Below are positions 1 to 6,362 of a stretch of DNA of 13,491 nt, one piece after another. The position numbers were made by a program, and so were the translations under genes. Numbering within the stretch: position 1 is the first letter of the stretch; the number at the start of each line of letters is the position of its first letter. The notes under the pieces were generated by a model. It was given only the letters and a program-made list of their open reading frames with translations. It had not been told where the DNA came from and ran no database searches. This stretch comes from JBCCAG01 sp050331115 (GTDB lineage: Bacteria > Cyanobacteriota > Cyanobacteriia > CAKZMO01): positions 1-13,491 of the forward strand of contig JBHJHD010000126.1 of the NCBI GenBank assembly GCA_050331115.1, in the 5' to 3' direction.

Positions 1-208
1 AACATGGTAGACAAGGCGCTGAATCCCTCTATTGACGGGCATTTCAGGCGAAACGGAATCAATTTCCTATTTTGTAGCCTGTAACCCTTGTCACGAAAGG
101 CTTTTGGCGATCTCTACTCAAACTTTTGTCAGTCAACCAGGTCGAGCGGTTAGACGCCGTATATAAACTATTACGACGGTAGCTGTATCTTCTGAGCGTT
201 TCACTTTT
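1..208. other. Non-coding stretch, nothing identified
   Basis: I see no convincing reading frame and no RNA gene in this segment. It lies downstream of the decayed minus-strand regulator that ends at 209. It may be the edge of a neighbouring mobile element or plain intergenic DNA, but no terminal repeats can be confirmed because the window cuts it off at base 1. Confidence 0.4.
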
Positions 209-447
209 TCAACTCAGTGGCGACTCCGGCTCCCCCACATATAGCCGCGCAAACTCCTGCGCCACCTCAGAATCAATTTTGCGCAGCGCATCTCGCACCG
301 AATCACCATATCCTCACCAGGGTCCCGTACCTCATTCACCCAGCGATACACATTCGATCGCCCAATCCCCATCTCCACCACAACGCGGTTCTAGCTAATG
401 CCGTAATCTTCCAACACCTGCCATAAGGCTTTTCCAGCTCTTCCCAT
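209..447 (-). pseudogene. Decayed helix-turn-helix (XRE-like) regulator
   Basis: Read on the minus strand from the ATG at 447, the frame gives MGRAGKALWQVLEDYGIS, then a TAG at 391-393, then NRVVVEMGIGRSNVYRWVNE and RDPGEDMV. A one-base loss near 303-307 then moves the frame, after which DSVRDALRKIDSEVAQEFAR and LYVGEPESPLS run to a TGA at 209-211. Joined together this is a small one-domain DNA-binding protein of about 80 residues. The segment from ISxNR through RSNVYRWVNEVRDP looks like the turn and recognition helix of an XRE-type helix-turn-helix. The stop is probably a CAG (Gln) to TAG change. With one stop and one frameshift the gene is very likely dead. The family assignment comes from the pattern, not from a search. 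It sits just downstream of another broken minus-strand gene and probably once overlapped it. Confidence 0.7.
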
Positions 448-471
448 ACCCCAATCAAGCCACGTACATCC

Positions 472-694
472 TCAGGGCCGTAAATCCTCCAGATTGTGCT
501 TCTCAATCAGCGCCTGATTCTCCGGCTTACTCACCCAGTCCTGCAGCGCCTCCGTCAGCACATCGCTCAAGCTCCAGTCGCGTTCGCTACAGCGAAGGCT
601 CTGCCTTTTCGCCATTCTTAAGCGCCGAGAGTGCCCGTACCAAGCGACTCAGCTCATCAGGGACGTATCCGCGAAACTCCTTCTTACCTACCAT
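472..694 (-). pseudogene. Broken small gene upstream of the HTH remnant
   Basis: From the ATG at 694 the minus strand reads MVGKKEFRGYVPDELSRLVR and ALSALKNGEK, and then a 25-bp palindromic insert (580-604) adds a TAG and shifts the frame. After the insert the reading resumes as DWSLSDVLTEALQDWVSKPE and NQALIEKHNLEDLRP to a TGA at 472. Leaving out the insert gives one continuous, sensible small alpha-helical protein. A second frame change near 475-480 would extend it through GPEDVRGLIGVWEELEKP, over the start of the next gene, so the intact ancestor probably overlapped the helix-turn-helix gene as a two-gene unit. I do not recognise the family. It could be a partner of the regulator, as in small accessory or plasmid modules, but that is inference. 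Confidence 0.6.
580..604. repeat. 25-bp palindromic insert within a pseudogene
   Basis: The segment contains TTCGCT-AC-AGCGAA (583-596), a perfect 6-bp inverted repeat with a 2-base centre, flanked by GC-rich tails. Removing exactly these 25 bases restores a continuous reading frame in the surrounding broken gene, which suggests a recent insertion of a small palindromic element of the type scattered through cyanobacterial genomes. Confidence 0.5.
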
Positions 695-824
695 GGCCCG
701 TGCTGCTAGCGATCGCCCTAAATCCCTGTGTCGCACTACCGAACCCAACTCCATCCCTGGTGCATCATTCGCCTCCTACCCAAGGCCCAACGCATCACCC
801 TCGCCCGCTTCCGCAAACGCGCAC

Positions 825-890
825 GGGCAGGTTTTGCAGAAACGTTTTGAGATAACCAGAATGCGAGTACCAAACCTGCCCCGACAGGTT
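825..890. repeat. Overlapping inverted repeats
   Basis: GGGCAGGTTT at 825-834 is repeated in inverted orientation as AAACCTGCCC at 872-881. The second arm also forms its own small hairpin, AACCTG-CCCCGA-CAGGTT at 873-890. The two structures compete for the same bases. No T-run follows, so neither looks like a terminator. Confidence 0.45.
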
Positions 891-958
891 CACATGCGCA
901 CCCTCAAGCGGCTCATTCCCCAAGCCCACTTCATCATCATCATCGATCCACCCCATAC

Positions 959-978
959 GGGCACAGCACGCTGTGCCC
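959..978. repeat. 20-bp palindrome GGGCACAGC-AC-GCTGTGCCC
   Basis: There are two perfect 9-base arms around a 2-base centre. This form (GGGCACAGC followed by GCTGTGCCC) resembles a palindrome that I recall as widely dispersed between genes in filamentous cyanobacteria. That recollection is not checked here; the palindrome itself is read directly. Confidence 0.6.
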
Positions 979-1191
979 CAACAACCCCACCATCGACGTC
1001 AAATTCGCTACAAGGGCAGCAAGGCAATCCCTCAGCAAAAGCAGGCTCCCATGGTCCCCCCGATGACGGCGCTTCCTTAATGCTCCACTTCAACAGTAAA
1101 AATCGACCCCGCAACAAGCTGACAACGGTTCATAATTAAGCTTTGTCGATTCAACTTGAGCGGTATCAAATACTGCTTAGGTGTTGGCGAG

Positions 1192-1249
1192 AAACACTCA
1201 AGCGTTACCTATGGGTGAGTAAGCAGAAATGCATATCGCTTAAGTGTTT
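1192..1249. repeat. 13-bp inverted repeat with 32-bp spacer
   Basis: AAACACTCAAGCG at 1192-1204 faces CGCTTAAGTGTTT at 1237-1249. Twelve of the thirteen positions pair. No gene starts nearby on the plus strand and no T-run follows, so the role is unknown. It could be an operator, a recombination site or the stem of an eroded small element. Confidence 0.5.
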
Positions 1250-1275
1250 TGAGGATTCCCCTGCTGGTCAGCCAT

Positions 1276-1291
1276 AAACGCCCAAGCGTTT
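1276..1291. repeat. Small perfect hairpin AAACGC-CCAA-GCGTTT
   Basis: A 6-bp stem with a 4-base loop, placed 27 bp after the preceding inverted repeat. Its CAAGCG core resembles the core of that repeat. Confidence 0.4.
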
Positions 1292-1361
1292 GTTATCAAA
1301 CAGATAGTCGTAGCGGGTTTCGCTAAGTTAGCCCTTTGGACAACATTGAAGGAAACGCTGC

Positions 1362-1403
1362 CTTGGGCGATAAGAGCTTCGCCCTAAGAGCGATCGCGAT
1401 CGC
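1362..1403. repeat. Hairpin plus double HIP1 site after a minus-strand gene
   Basis: CTTGGGCGA (1362-1370) and TCGCCCTAAG (1379-1388) form a 9-bp stem with one bulged T. Immediately after lie two overlapping GCGATCGC palindromes (1390-1403). Read from the minus strand this follows the stop of the small gene ending at 1413 by about 25 bp. It could slow transcription or protect the transcript end, but there is no U-tract, so I do not call it a terminator. Confidence 0.45.
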
Positions 1404-1412
1404 GGTAGCCGA

Positions 1413-1784
1413 TCAAATTGACTGCTCGATGATGAACCATTCGTGATACAGCGTTGCGACATAAAACTCCTCCCCAACGAGCTTGTCGCATACCGCCAAA
1501 AAGCCCGAATCATACCACTCATTGCCATAGGTCGTATCTTTAAGGAACAGCGTAAGCGACTGTCCATCGGCGCTCCATATCGCCCGCAGAACGGTAACGT
1601 TTTCATGGTGAGAGCGCTCCACCGGCAGCAAGACCGCTCGTCCCTCCACCATCAAAAATTCCGGGTCGCCCCACCTGAACCGTGCAGCCCAAGTCTCTGG
1701 TCCCTCGTGTTTCTCAATTATTCGGTCCCAGCGCAAAGATTTAATCTTATCGAGAGTTTGTTCGGGCAACGTTGCTACTTGCAT
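1413..1784 (-). CDS. Unrecognised 123-residue protein
   Basis: I do not recognise this family. The protein begins MQVATLPEQTLDKIKSLRWD and is a soluble alpha/beta-looking polypeptide with several Trp residues, no signal peptide and no membrane segment. I chose the ATG at 1784 because GAAGG lies just before it; a TTG at 1793 would add three residues (M-K-V) but has no ribosome binding site. It starts 31 bp after the stop of the Uma2-family gene on the same strand and is probably its last operon partner. The coherent composition and the lack of a competing frame make it likely to be real, but nothing visible shows its function. A hairpin lies after its stop. Confidence 0.65.
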   Translation of the reverse strand: MQVATLPEQTLDKIKSLRWDRIIEKHEGPETWAARFRWGDPEFLMVEGRAVLLPVERSHHENVTVLRAIWSADGQSLTLFLKDTTYGNEWYDSGFLAVCDKLVGEEFYVATLYHEWFIIEQSI

Positions 1785-1815
1785 CACCTTCAACAGCGCG
1801 TGTGGGTGCTGAACC

Positions 1816-2427
1816 TTAATTCAACACACGTTTCAAATTAAGCGTAAACCCTGGCAAAATCGTTTCCCCTGACAGCATGCTCGGATTTTCCAAAACTTCA
1901 ACCGCTTGACCCTGGCGATAGACCTTTACCCGCTTAGTTTTAGGGTCAATCAGCCAGCCGAGCTGCGCACCGTTCGACCGATACTCTTCCATCTTGTCAC
2001 GGAGAACCTTGAGATTATCTGTCCTAGAGCGTAACTCAACCACAAAGTCAGGGCACAGCGGAACAAATCCTTCCCGCTGCTCAGGCGTTAGGGCCTCCCA
2101 GCGCTCTTTAGAGACCCAAGCAGCTTCAGGAGAACGGTTAGCGCCATTCGGCAGCTTAAAGCCAGTCGATGAGTCAAAGGCTTCACCGAGCGTATCGTTT
2201 GCTTCAAACCAGAGTCCAAGCTGAGTGCTGATACTCAAATTTCGCTTGCCAGATTCTCCTCCCGTAGGTGGGTTCACAATCAGTTCTCCCGTCCTGCTCC
2301 GCTCAAATCTAAGTTCTCGGTTCGCAGCAGCTAGAGCTGCAAACTGCTCTGGGGTGACCCGTAGCGCAACGTCACTGGGGAGCTGAAGTGAGAGCGATTT
2401 GAGTTGATGAGGCGCTTGTGCCGTCAT
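1816..2427 (-). CDS. Uma2-family putative endonuclease (DUF820)
   Basis: This 203-residue protein matches the Uma2/DUF820 family, which has a PD-(D/E)XK nuclease-like fold and is greatly expanded in cyanobacteria; the biological substrate is unknown. Visible marks are PPTGGESG (about 53-60, with the helix-1 Glu at 58), the block RSPEAAWVSKERWEALTPEQ (98-117), CPDFVVELRSRTDNL (125-139, with D127 and E131), LRDKMEEY (142-149, with K145) and GWLIDP (157-162). At residue 101 family members usually have Asp in SPDAAWV; here it is Glu, so activity is uncertain. The start is strongly supported: AGGAGG sits a few bases upstream. The ATG overlaps the TGA of the preceding Uma2-like gene by 4 bp (ATGA), suggesting translational coupling. 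Confidence 0.88.
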   Translation of the reverse strand: MTAQAPHQLKSLSLQLPSDVALRVTPEQFAALAAANRELRFERSRTGELIVNPPTGGESGKRNLSISTQLGLWFEANDTLGEAFDSSTGFKLPNGANRSPEAAWVSKERWEALTPEQREGFVPLCPDFVVELRSRTDNLKVLRDKMEEYRSNGAQLGWLIDPKTKRVKVYRQGQAVEVLENPSMLSGETILPGFTLNLKRVLN

Positions 2428-3017
2428 GATTCCTCCTCCTGAATCCAGTTCCGCACAGCACGAATCACCTGATTCTCACCCTGTCGCTGCCGAGCTAGCA
2501 AAAACTCATTCAGCTGCGCCACAGAAACCTGTTGAAATGCCACACTCGTTTCGGTCTCCGCATACTGGCCAGCTTGCAATTGATAAATCACAAGCCCTCG
2601 CCGCTTGGTATACCGCCACATCTCTGGCACTTCCAAGGCCTCATAGATTGCCATACGCTGTGCAGATGGGCTGGTAATATCCACCTCAATTACCAAATCT
2701 GGCGGTAGCCCCTCCGGAATCTGTGGATCGAGCCCCTCTAGCTGAGCCGCATTTTGGATATAAAACCCGGTATCTGGTTCCGCTCCCTTCTCCAAATCCT
2801 CCCGTTCCAGCGTCATCGAGCCCATATCTACCCCCTCCAGACCCAGATCCTCTGTCATCGTTCCCTGGTCGAAGGCGAGGCGGGCCGCCCGATGCTCTCC
2901 CATGTCCGCCAACATGGCCTGATAAGTTGGCCAGCTAATGTTGGTCAGCACCACAGTCTGGGTCAACCGTCCGTCGACGTGGTCGATGTCAAGCTCGCTG
3001 ACCTGGGTGGAAATCAT
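2424..3017 (-). CDS. Uma2-family protein with internal deletion
   Basis: This 197-residue protein belongs to the same Uma2/DUF820 group as its neighbour but to a different subgroup. TVVLTNISWPTYQAMLADMG (about 22-41), LGSMTLEREDLEKGAEPDTG-type sequence (here MGSMTLEREDLEKGAEPD), LPPDLVIEVDITSPS and RYTKRRGLVIYQL are all present. Between AFDQGTM and TEDLGLEG, however, about 25-35 residues normally found in the family appear to be missing, in frame. That stretch usually carries the first helix with a conserved His-Glu pair thought to belong to the nuclease centre, so the product is probably inactive as a nuclease. The length (usually near 230) agrees. ATG at 3017 is preferred; a GTG directly before it (3020) is also possible. 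It overlaps the next gene by 4 bp and leads the three-gene run. Confidence 0.8.
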   Translation of the reverse strand: MISTQVSELDIDHVDGRLTQTVVLTNISWPTYQAMLADMGEHRAARLAFDQGTMTEDLGLEGVDMGSMTLEREDLEKGAEPDTGFYIQNAAQLEGLDPQIPEGLPPDLVIEVDITSPSAQRMAIYEALEVPEMWRYTKRRGLVIYQLQAGQYAETETSVAFQQVSVAQLNEFLLARQRQGENQVIRAVRNWIQEEES

Positions 3018-3324
3018 CACGGCACCACCATCTCGTACGGTAGGCCTATTCTAAACAAAACGCCTCACCGGCTGCACCATTCCCCTTGCCTTTTGGGTGC
3101 TGAAGAGCCCGCCTGAAAGAGAATATATTGCGTTGGCCCAGCTGCTTATGGCAATGCGAACGGCCCAACGCCCCAACGTCTTGTAGACAGCTGGGCGCGC
3201 AGATATTCTGATGCATTAGGACATCTGCTATGTACGAAAAAGTACGCAGGCTTTCCAGATTTAGACCTAGCGAGGGCTTGGGCAGACTAGCTGCATAATT
3301 TTGAGAGCGAGGAGAGCGTTATCC
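3018..3324. other. Divergent intergenic region between Uma2 run and GMC gene
   Basis: No gene is visible. It must hold the promoters for the minus-strand Uma2 run and the plus-strand oxidoreductase, but I cannot define -35 and -10 boxes with confidence. A 10-bp near-perfect inverted repeat lies in its middle (3130-3171). Confidence 0.5.
3130..3171. repeat. Inverted repeat in divergent promoter region
   Basis: GCGTTGGCCC at 3130-3139 faces GGCCCAACGC at 3162-3171; nine of ten positions pair and the loop is 22 bases. It lies about 110 bp before the Uma2 start on one side and about 150 bp before the oxidoreductase start on the other. It could be an operator pair or a transcript hairpin. Confidence 0.4.
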
Positions 3325-4962
3325 GTGCTTATCGACGCTAGAGAGGTGCCCGGCGGCAGCACGCTATGCTACGACATTTGCATCGTTGGCGGCGGGCCTG
3401 CAGGCATTAGCATCGCCCGCGAGTTTATTGGCAAAGCGCGGCGGGTCTGCCTTTTGGAGAGCGGCGGGCAAACCATTAACGGCGATGCGCTGACGGACTC
3501 TCTGCGCGACGGCGAAAACATAGGCCGGCCCTACTTTTCAATCCGGAAGCTGGGCGATCGCGGGCTGGGCGGCAACTCGCAGCGGTGGGCCTCATCGGTT
3601 CGTCCCCTCGACGCGCTGGACTTTGAGAAGCGGGACTGGGTGCCCTACAGCGGCTGGCCGTTTAGTAAAGGCGAGCTGATGCCTTACTACCGCAGGGCAA
3701 GTCCCCTCTGCGGGGTAGGGGCCTATAGCTACGACACCCATGATTTAGTCTCTGGCCGCCGCATTGAGGACCCCGACTTTCAGCCCCTTTCTCTCTCGTC
3801 TGACCGGCTAAAGACCCGGGTATGGCAGTACGACCTGCCTCCGCTCCATTGGGGAAAAGCCTACGGCAGCGAGCTAAAAGCTGCTCCCAATATCGATCTA
3901 TATCTCTACGCTAACGCTGTCGAAATAGAGCCAAACAATGACGTCAAGCGGGTAGAATCGCTGCGAGTCGCCTGCGTCTCCGGCAGTCAGTTTCGGGTGT
4001 CTGCGCGGGTTTATATCCTAGCCGCAGGCGGTGTCGAAATCCCAAGGCTGCTCTTGGCGTCTAACAGTGTACAGCGGGCCGGTTTAGGAAACCAAAATGA
4101 TCTGGTGGGGCGGTTTTTCACGGAGCATCCCCACTACAACCGATCTGCCTCTTTCATCGCCTCCCGCAATCACTATCCTGGCTTATACAGCTGGAAATCG
4201 GCTTGGCGATACGGCGTGCGCGCAGGGCTTTCCCCGTCTATCAAGACTCAGTCAGAGGAGACCCTCCTGAACTATACGGTGCGGCTAGATCCCTCCAGCC
4301 ATCCGTTCCCCCAGCGTCAGCTTGCGCCGTCCTTGGGCAGCACCCTATCCGACATTGCGCACCACGCCAATGCTGCAGGGCGCAACAACAGGGTCGCGCG
4401 GCGGCTGCAGGTGCGCCCCGCGGTGCAAACCGTTCTAGACTTTCTGGTCATGGCAGAGCAAGCGCCGAACCCCATCAGCCGGATTATGCTTAGCCCTGAG
4501 AAAGACAGGCTAGGGCTGCACCGAGTTCGGCTAGACTGGCGGCTGAGCGCTTTGGACCGGCGCACCGCCGTGCGGATGCCGCAAATTATCCAGGAGGAAA
4601 TTCGGCGCGGCAAGCTGGGGGAGGTGAAAATTCACCTGACTGAGCGGGACGTCGCTTGGCCTGAGTTTGATACCCACAAAGGCCCTGCCCATCCCACTTT
4701 GGTGGGCGGCTGGCACTTTATGGGCACGACCCGCATGCACAGTGATCCTAAGCAAGGCGTAGTCGATGCCGACTGCCGCGTCCACGGTTTGAGCAACCTC
4801 TATATTGCGAGTTCTTCGCTCTTTCCTACCGTGGGCTACGCGAACCCAACGCTGACTGTCATTGCCCTTGCATTGCGGCTCGCTGATCACGTCGAGCGGC
4901 AGCTATTGGCCCATGAGAGCCTTAATCTTGATGAGGGCTTCAGGGTATTTCAGACGGTCTAG
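3325..4962 (+). CDS. GMC-family FAD-dependent oxidoreductase
   Basis: This 545-residue enzyme belongs to the glucose-methanol-choline oxidoreductase family: flavoproteins that oxidise an alcohol group, often on a sugar or small alcohol. The N-terminal FAD-binding motif IVGGGPAGISIAREF lies at about 20-34, with E45 in the expected place for ribose binding (LLESGG). GLGGNSQRW (about 80-88) is a second FAD contact region. The C-terminal GMC domain contains GWHFMGTTRMH with H464 and GYANPTLTVIALALRLADHV with N507, the usual His/Asn active-site pair. There is no signal peptide or membrane segment. I chose GTG at 3325 because GAGGAG lies about 10 bases upstream and no ATG fits; TTG at 3301 would add eight basic residues. 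The substrate cannot be told from sequence, and no neighbour is obviously metabolically linked. Confidence 0.88.
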   Translation: MLIDAREVPGGSTLCYDICIVGGGPAGISIAREFIGKARRVCLLESGGQTINGDALTDSLRDGENIGRPYFSIRKLGDRGLGGNSQRWASSVRPLDALDFEKRDWVPYSGWPFSKGELMPYYRRASPLCGVGAYSYDTHDLVSGRRIEDPDFQPLSLSSDRLKTRVWQYDLPPLHWGKAYGSELKAAPNIDLYLYANAVEIEPNNDVKRVESLRVACVSGSQFRVSARVYILAAGGVEIPRLLLASNSVQRAGLGNQNDLVGRFFTEHPHYNRSASFIASRNHYPGLYSWKSAWRYGVRAGLSPSIKTQSEETLLNYTVRLDPSSHPFPQRQLAPSLGSTLSDIAHHANAAGRNNRVARRLQVRPAVQTVLDFLVMAEQAPNPISRIMLSPEKDRLGLHRVRLDWRLSALDRRTAVRMPQIIQEEIRRGKLGEVKIHLTERDVAWPEFDTHKGPAHPTLVGGWHFMGTTRMHSDPKQGVVDADCRVHGLSNLYIASSSLFPTVGYANPTLTVIALALRLADHVERQLLAHESLNLDEGFRVFQTV

Positions 4963-4990
4963 AGACGTTGTGCTATGGCATCAAGCTAGG

Positions 4991-5011
4991 CTGCTGCATC
5001 ACCTCCAGCAG
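4991..5011 (+). repeat. Short hairpin after the GMC gene
   Basis: CTGCTG-CATCACCTC-CAGCAG forms a 6-bp perfect stem about 30 bp after the oxidoreductase stop. There is no T-run, so it is at best a weak or factor-dependent transcript end. Confidence 0.3.
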
Positions 5012-5050
5012 GTTGCATTCATACCATCACTGCACAATCTTGCCGTTTGA

Positions 5051-5206
5051 CATCCTACCCGCGATTTTAAGGTGGCGGATATCCTGATCCGCGTGGAGCA
5101 GCGGCGTTTGGACTACACAAAGGCCCTGTTTCTAGGCGTCGGCTTCACGCCAGCGGAGGCGATTAGCGGAGATGCGACTCAGATACGCTATCTTGACCCG
5201 TCAAAA
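5051..5206 (+). pseudogene. Possible TetR-family C-terminal fragment
   Basis: After an in-frame TGA at 5048 the plus strand reads HPTRDFKVADILIRVEQRRL then DYTKALFLGVGFTPAEA. The pattern of a helix ending in ERRL/QRRL-DY, then L-hydrophobic-LG-F-x-P-x-E-A, is typical of the ligand-binding domain of TetR-type repressors (VEQRRLDYTKALFLGVGFTP). No DNA-binding N-terminus is found upstream, and the frame then runs into the 3' end of the opposing acetyltransferase gene, so only a stub remains. I infer a truncated regulator; chance similarity is possible. It has no ribosome binding site before the GTG at 5072. Confidence 0.4.
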
Positions 5207-6349
5207 CTAGCGCCGCTTTCGCCAGTCCTCCACCGTCAGCGCCCAGCGCTCGTGGTCCCGCCATTCGCCGTTGATCTTTAGATACCGGGGGGAGAAGCCC
5301 TCTTGAGTAAACCCCAGCCGCTTCACCAACCCAATAGAGGCGGCGTTCTCAGGCTGAATGTTGGCCTCAAGGCGATGCAGCTTTAGGGTCTCAAAAGCGT
5401 GGGCGATCGCCAACCCGACCCCTTCTGCCATCAGACCCTGCCCCGCAAATTCGACATCGGCGTAGTAGCCGAGATAGGCATTTTGAAAAGCGCCGTAGAA
5501 AATTTGGCTGAGATTGACGACTCCAACAATTTCGTTGTCGGCCGCTTGGCAAATGAGCAGTCCTTCAAAATCTTTATTGCGACAGCGGTTGATGTAGTCT
5601 CTGCACTTTTGCTTGCTTAAGGACAGAGAAACCCAGGGCGCGTGAAAGGCTTTGCCTCGCTGCCTTAGGGAGAGCAGCTTTTGAAGGTCGTCTGCGGCTG
5701 GTTTTCTGATGTAGACCCGCGATGACGACAGCGATAGAACCCGCGAGCCGATAGCCTGGCCTAGAAGGCAGATCGTCTTGGTTTCCGTCACGCGAAAGCC
5801 CAGGGATTCATAGAGCTTTTGTGCTCTGGGGTTATCGATATCGACGCTGATAAAAACGGCTGTGGCATTCGCTTCAGCAATGCACTGGGACAGCAGCTGG
5901 CGGCCAATGCCCCGATTGCGATACTCCGGCGCGACGGCAAGGTTGCCGATGTAAAACGAACCTGCAGGATAGCTGTGCTGAAGCAAATGCCGCAGCAGCA
6001 GGCTCTGCAGTAGGGCTAGCCACAGCTGCTGCGGGCCGGAGAGCGTTTGGCAGTCGGCGTCGTTGCCGAGCTGCTCGGCGGGAATCATCACCGCCATGCC
6101 TACTATGCCGTGGTCTATGCTGTGGTCTGTGCCGTGGTCTATCTCCGCTACGCGAACGTGCCGGTGGCTGAAGTGGTTATGCGATCGCCTCACCAGATCT
6201 GCGAGGCGTTTAGCGGCCCGGGGCTGAGAGCCAAACATCAGTCGAAACAGCGCTGGGGCAGACTCGTAGATGAGAGCGGCGATCGCCTCGGGGCTGTGGC
6301 GCTCTAGCGACATCGGCGAATAGCGAACCGGATTGTGCTCAGACATCAT
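5207..6349 (-). CDS. Tandem-domain GNAT acetyltransferase fusion
   Basis: This 380-residue protein carries two GNAT N-acetyltransferase domains. The first (about 60-200) has FYIGNLAVAPEYRNRGIGRQ, with the acetyl-CoA pyrophosphate loop RNRGIG at 144-149, and ends in LYESLGFRVTET. The second (about 212-378) is of the RimJ/RimL type: LGYYADVEFAGQGLMAEGVG, then HRLEANIQPENAASIGLVKR, LGFTQEGF and YLKINGEWRDHERWAL, the last being a strong family hallmark. RimJ-type proteins are normally about 180 residues and encoded alone, so this is a fusion with almost no linker. Substrates are unknown; RimJ-like domains acetylate protein N-termini or small amines. ATG at 6349 is preferred over an adjacent TTG. 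It begins 13 bp after another GNAT gene, probably as an operon. A 12-bp triple repeat encodes part of the first domain. Confidence 0.85.
   Translation of the reverse strand: MMSEHNPVRYSPMSLERHSPEAIAALIYESAPALFRLMFGSQPRAAKRLADLVRRSHNHFSHRHVRVAEIDHGTDHSIDHGIVGMAVMIPAEQLGNDADCQTLSGPQQLWLALLQSLLLRHLLQHSYPAGSFYIGNLAVAPEYRNRGIGRQLLSQCIAEANATAVFISVDIDNPRAQKLYESLGFRVTETKTICLLGQAIGSRVLSLSSSRVYIRKPAADDLQKLLSLRQRGKAFHAPWVSLSLSKQKCRDYINRCRNKDFEGLLICQAADNEIVGVVNLSQIFYGAFQNAYLGYYADVEFAGQGLMAEGVGLAIAHAFETLKLHRLEANIQPENAASIGLVKRLGFTQEGFSPRYLKINGEWRDHERWALTVEDWRKRR
6107..6142 (-). repeat. 12-bp unit repeated three times inside the GNAT fusion
   Basis: GCCGTGGTCTAT, GCTGTGGTCTGT and GCCGTGGTCTAT follow each other without gaps. 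On the coding strand they give IDHG-TDHS-IDHG (about residues 70-82), a His/Asp-rich stretch just before strand IVGMAVMIP. Being a multiple of three, the expansion keeps the frame. Confidence 0.85.
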
Positions 6350-6362
6350 CAATAGTGAGGCC

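Larger units (their letters stand above)
695..1412. other. Repeat-rich region without an intact gene
   Basis: Open frames exist here on both strands, but their translations are rich in Pro, Ser, His or Met runs and show no recognisable motif, so I do not call them genes. The region carries several hairpins and palindromes, listed separately. Minus-strand fragments such as WIDDDDEVGLGNEPLEGAHV (around 890-950) may be eroded coding sequence, but I cannot place them in a family. Confidence 0.45.

Noticed and set aside
1..120. Possible terminus of an insertion sequence
   Set aside because: The sequence has the feel of an element edge, but no inverted terminal repeat, target duplication or transposase frame can be seen inside the window.
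693..1139. A 148-codon open frame on the plus strand in the repeat-rich region
   Set aside because: The translation is low-complexity, rich in Pro/Ser/Thr, has no family resemblance, overlaps palindromic repeats and lacks a ribosome binding site.
3231..3247. GTAC-GAAAAA-GTAC as an operator upstream of the GMC gene
   Set aside because: Four-base arms that are themselves palindromic are expected often by chance.
4531..4890. Open frames on the minus strand under the GMC gene
   Set aside because: They lie wholly within the well-supported oxidoreductase gene and their translations show no motifs; they are shadows of the high-GC coding strand.
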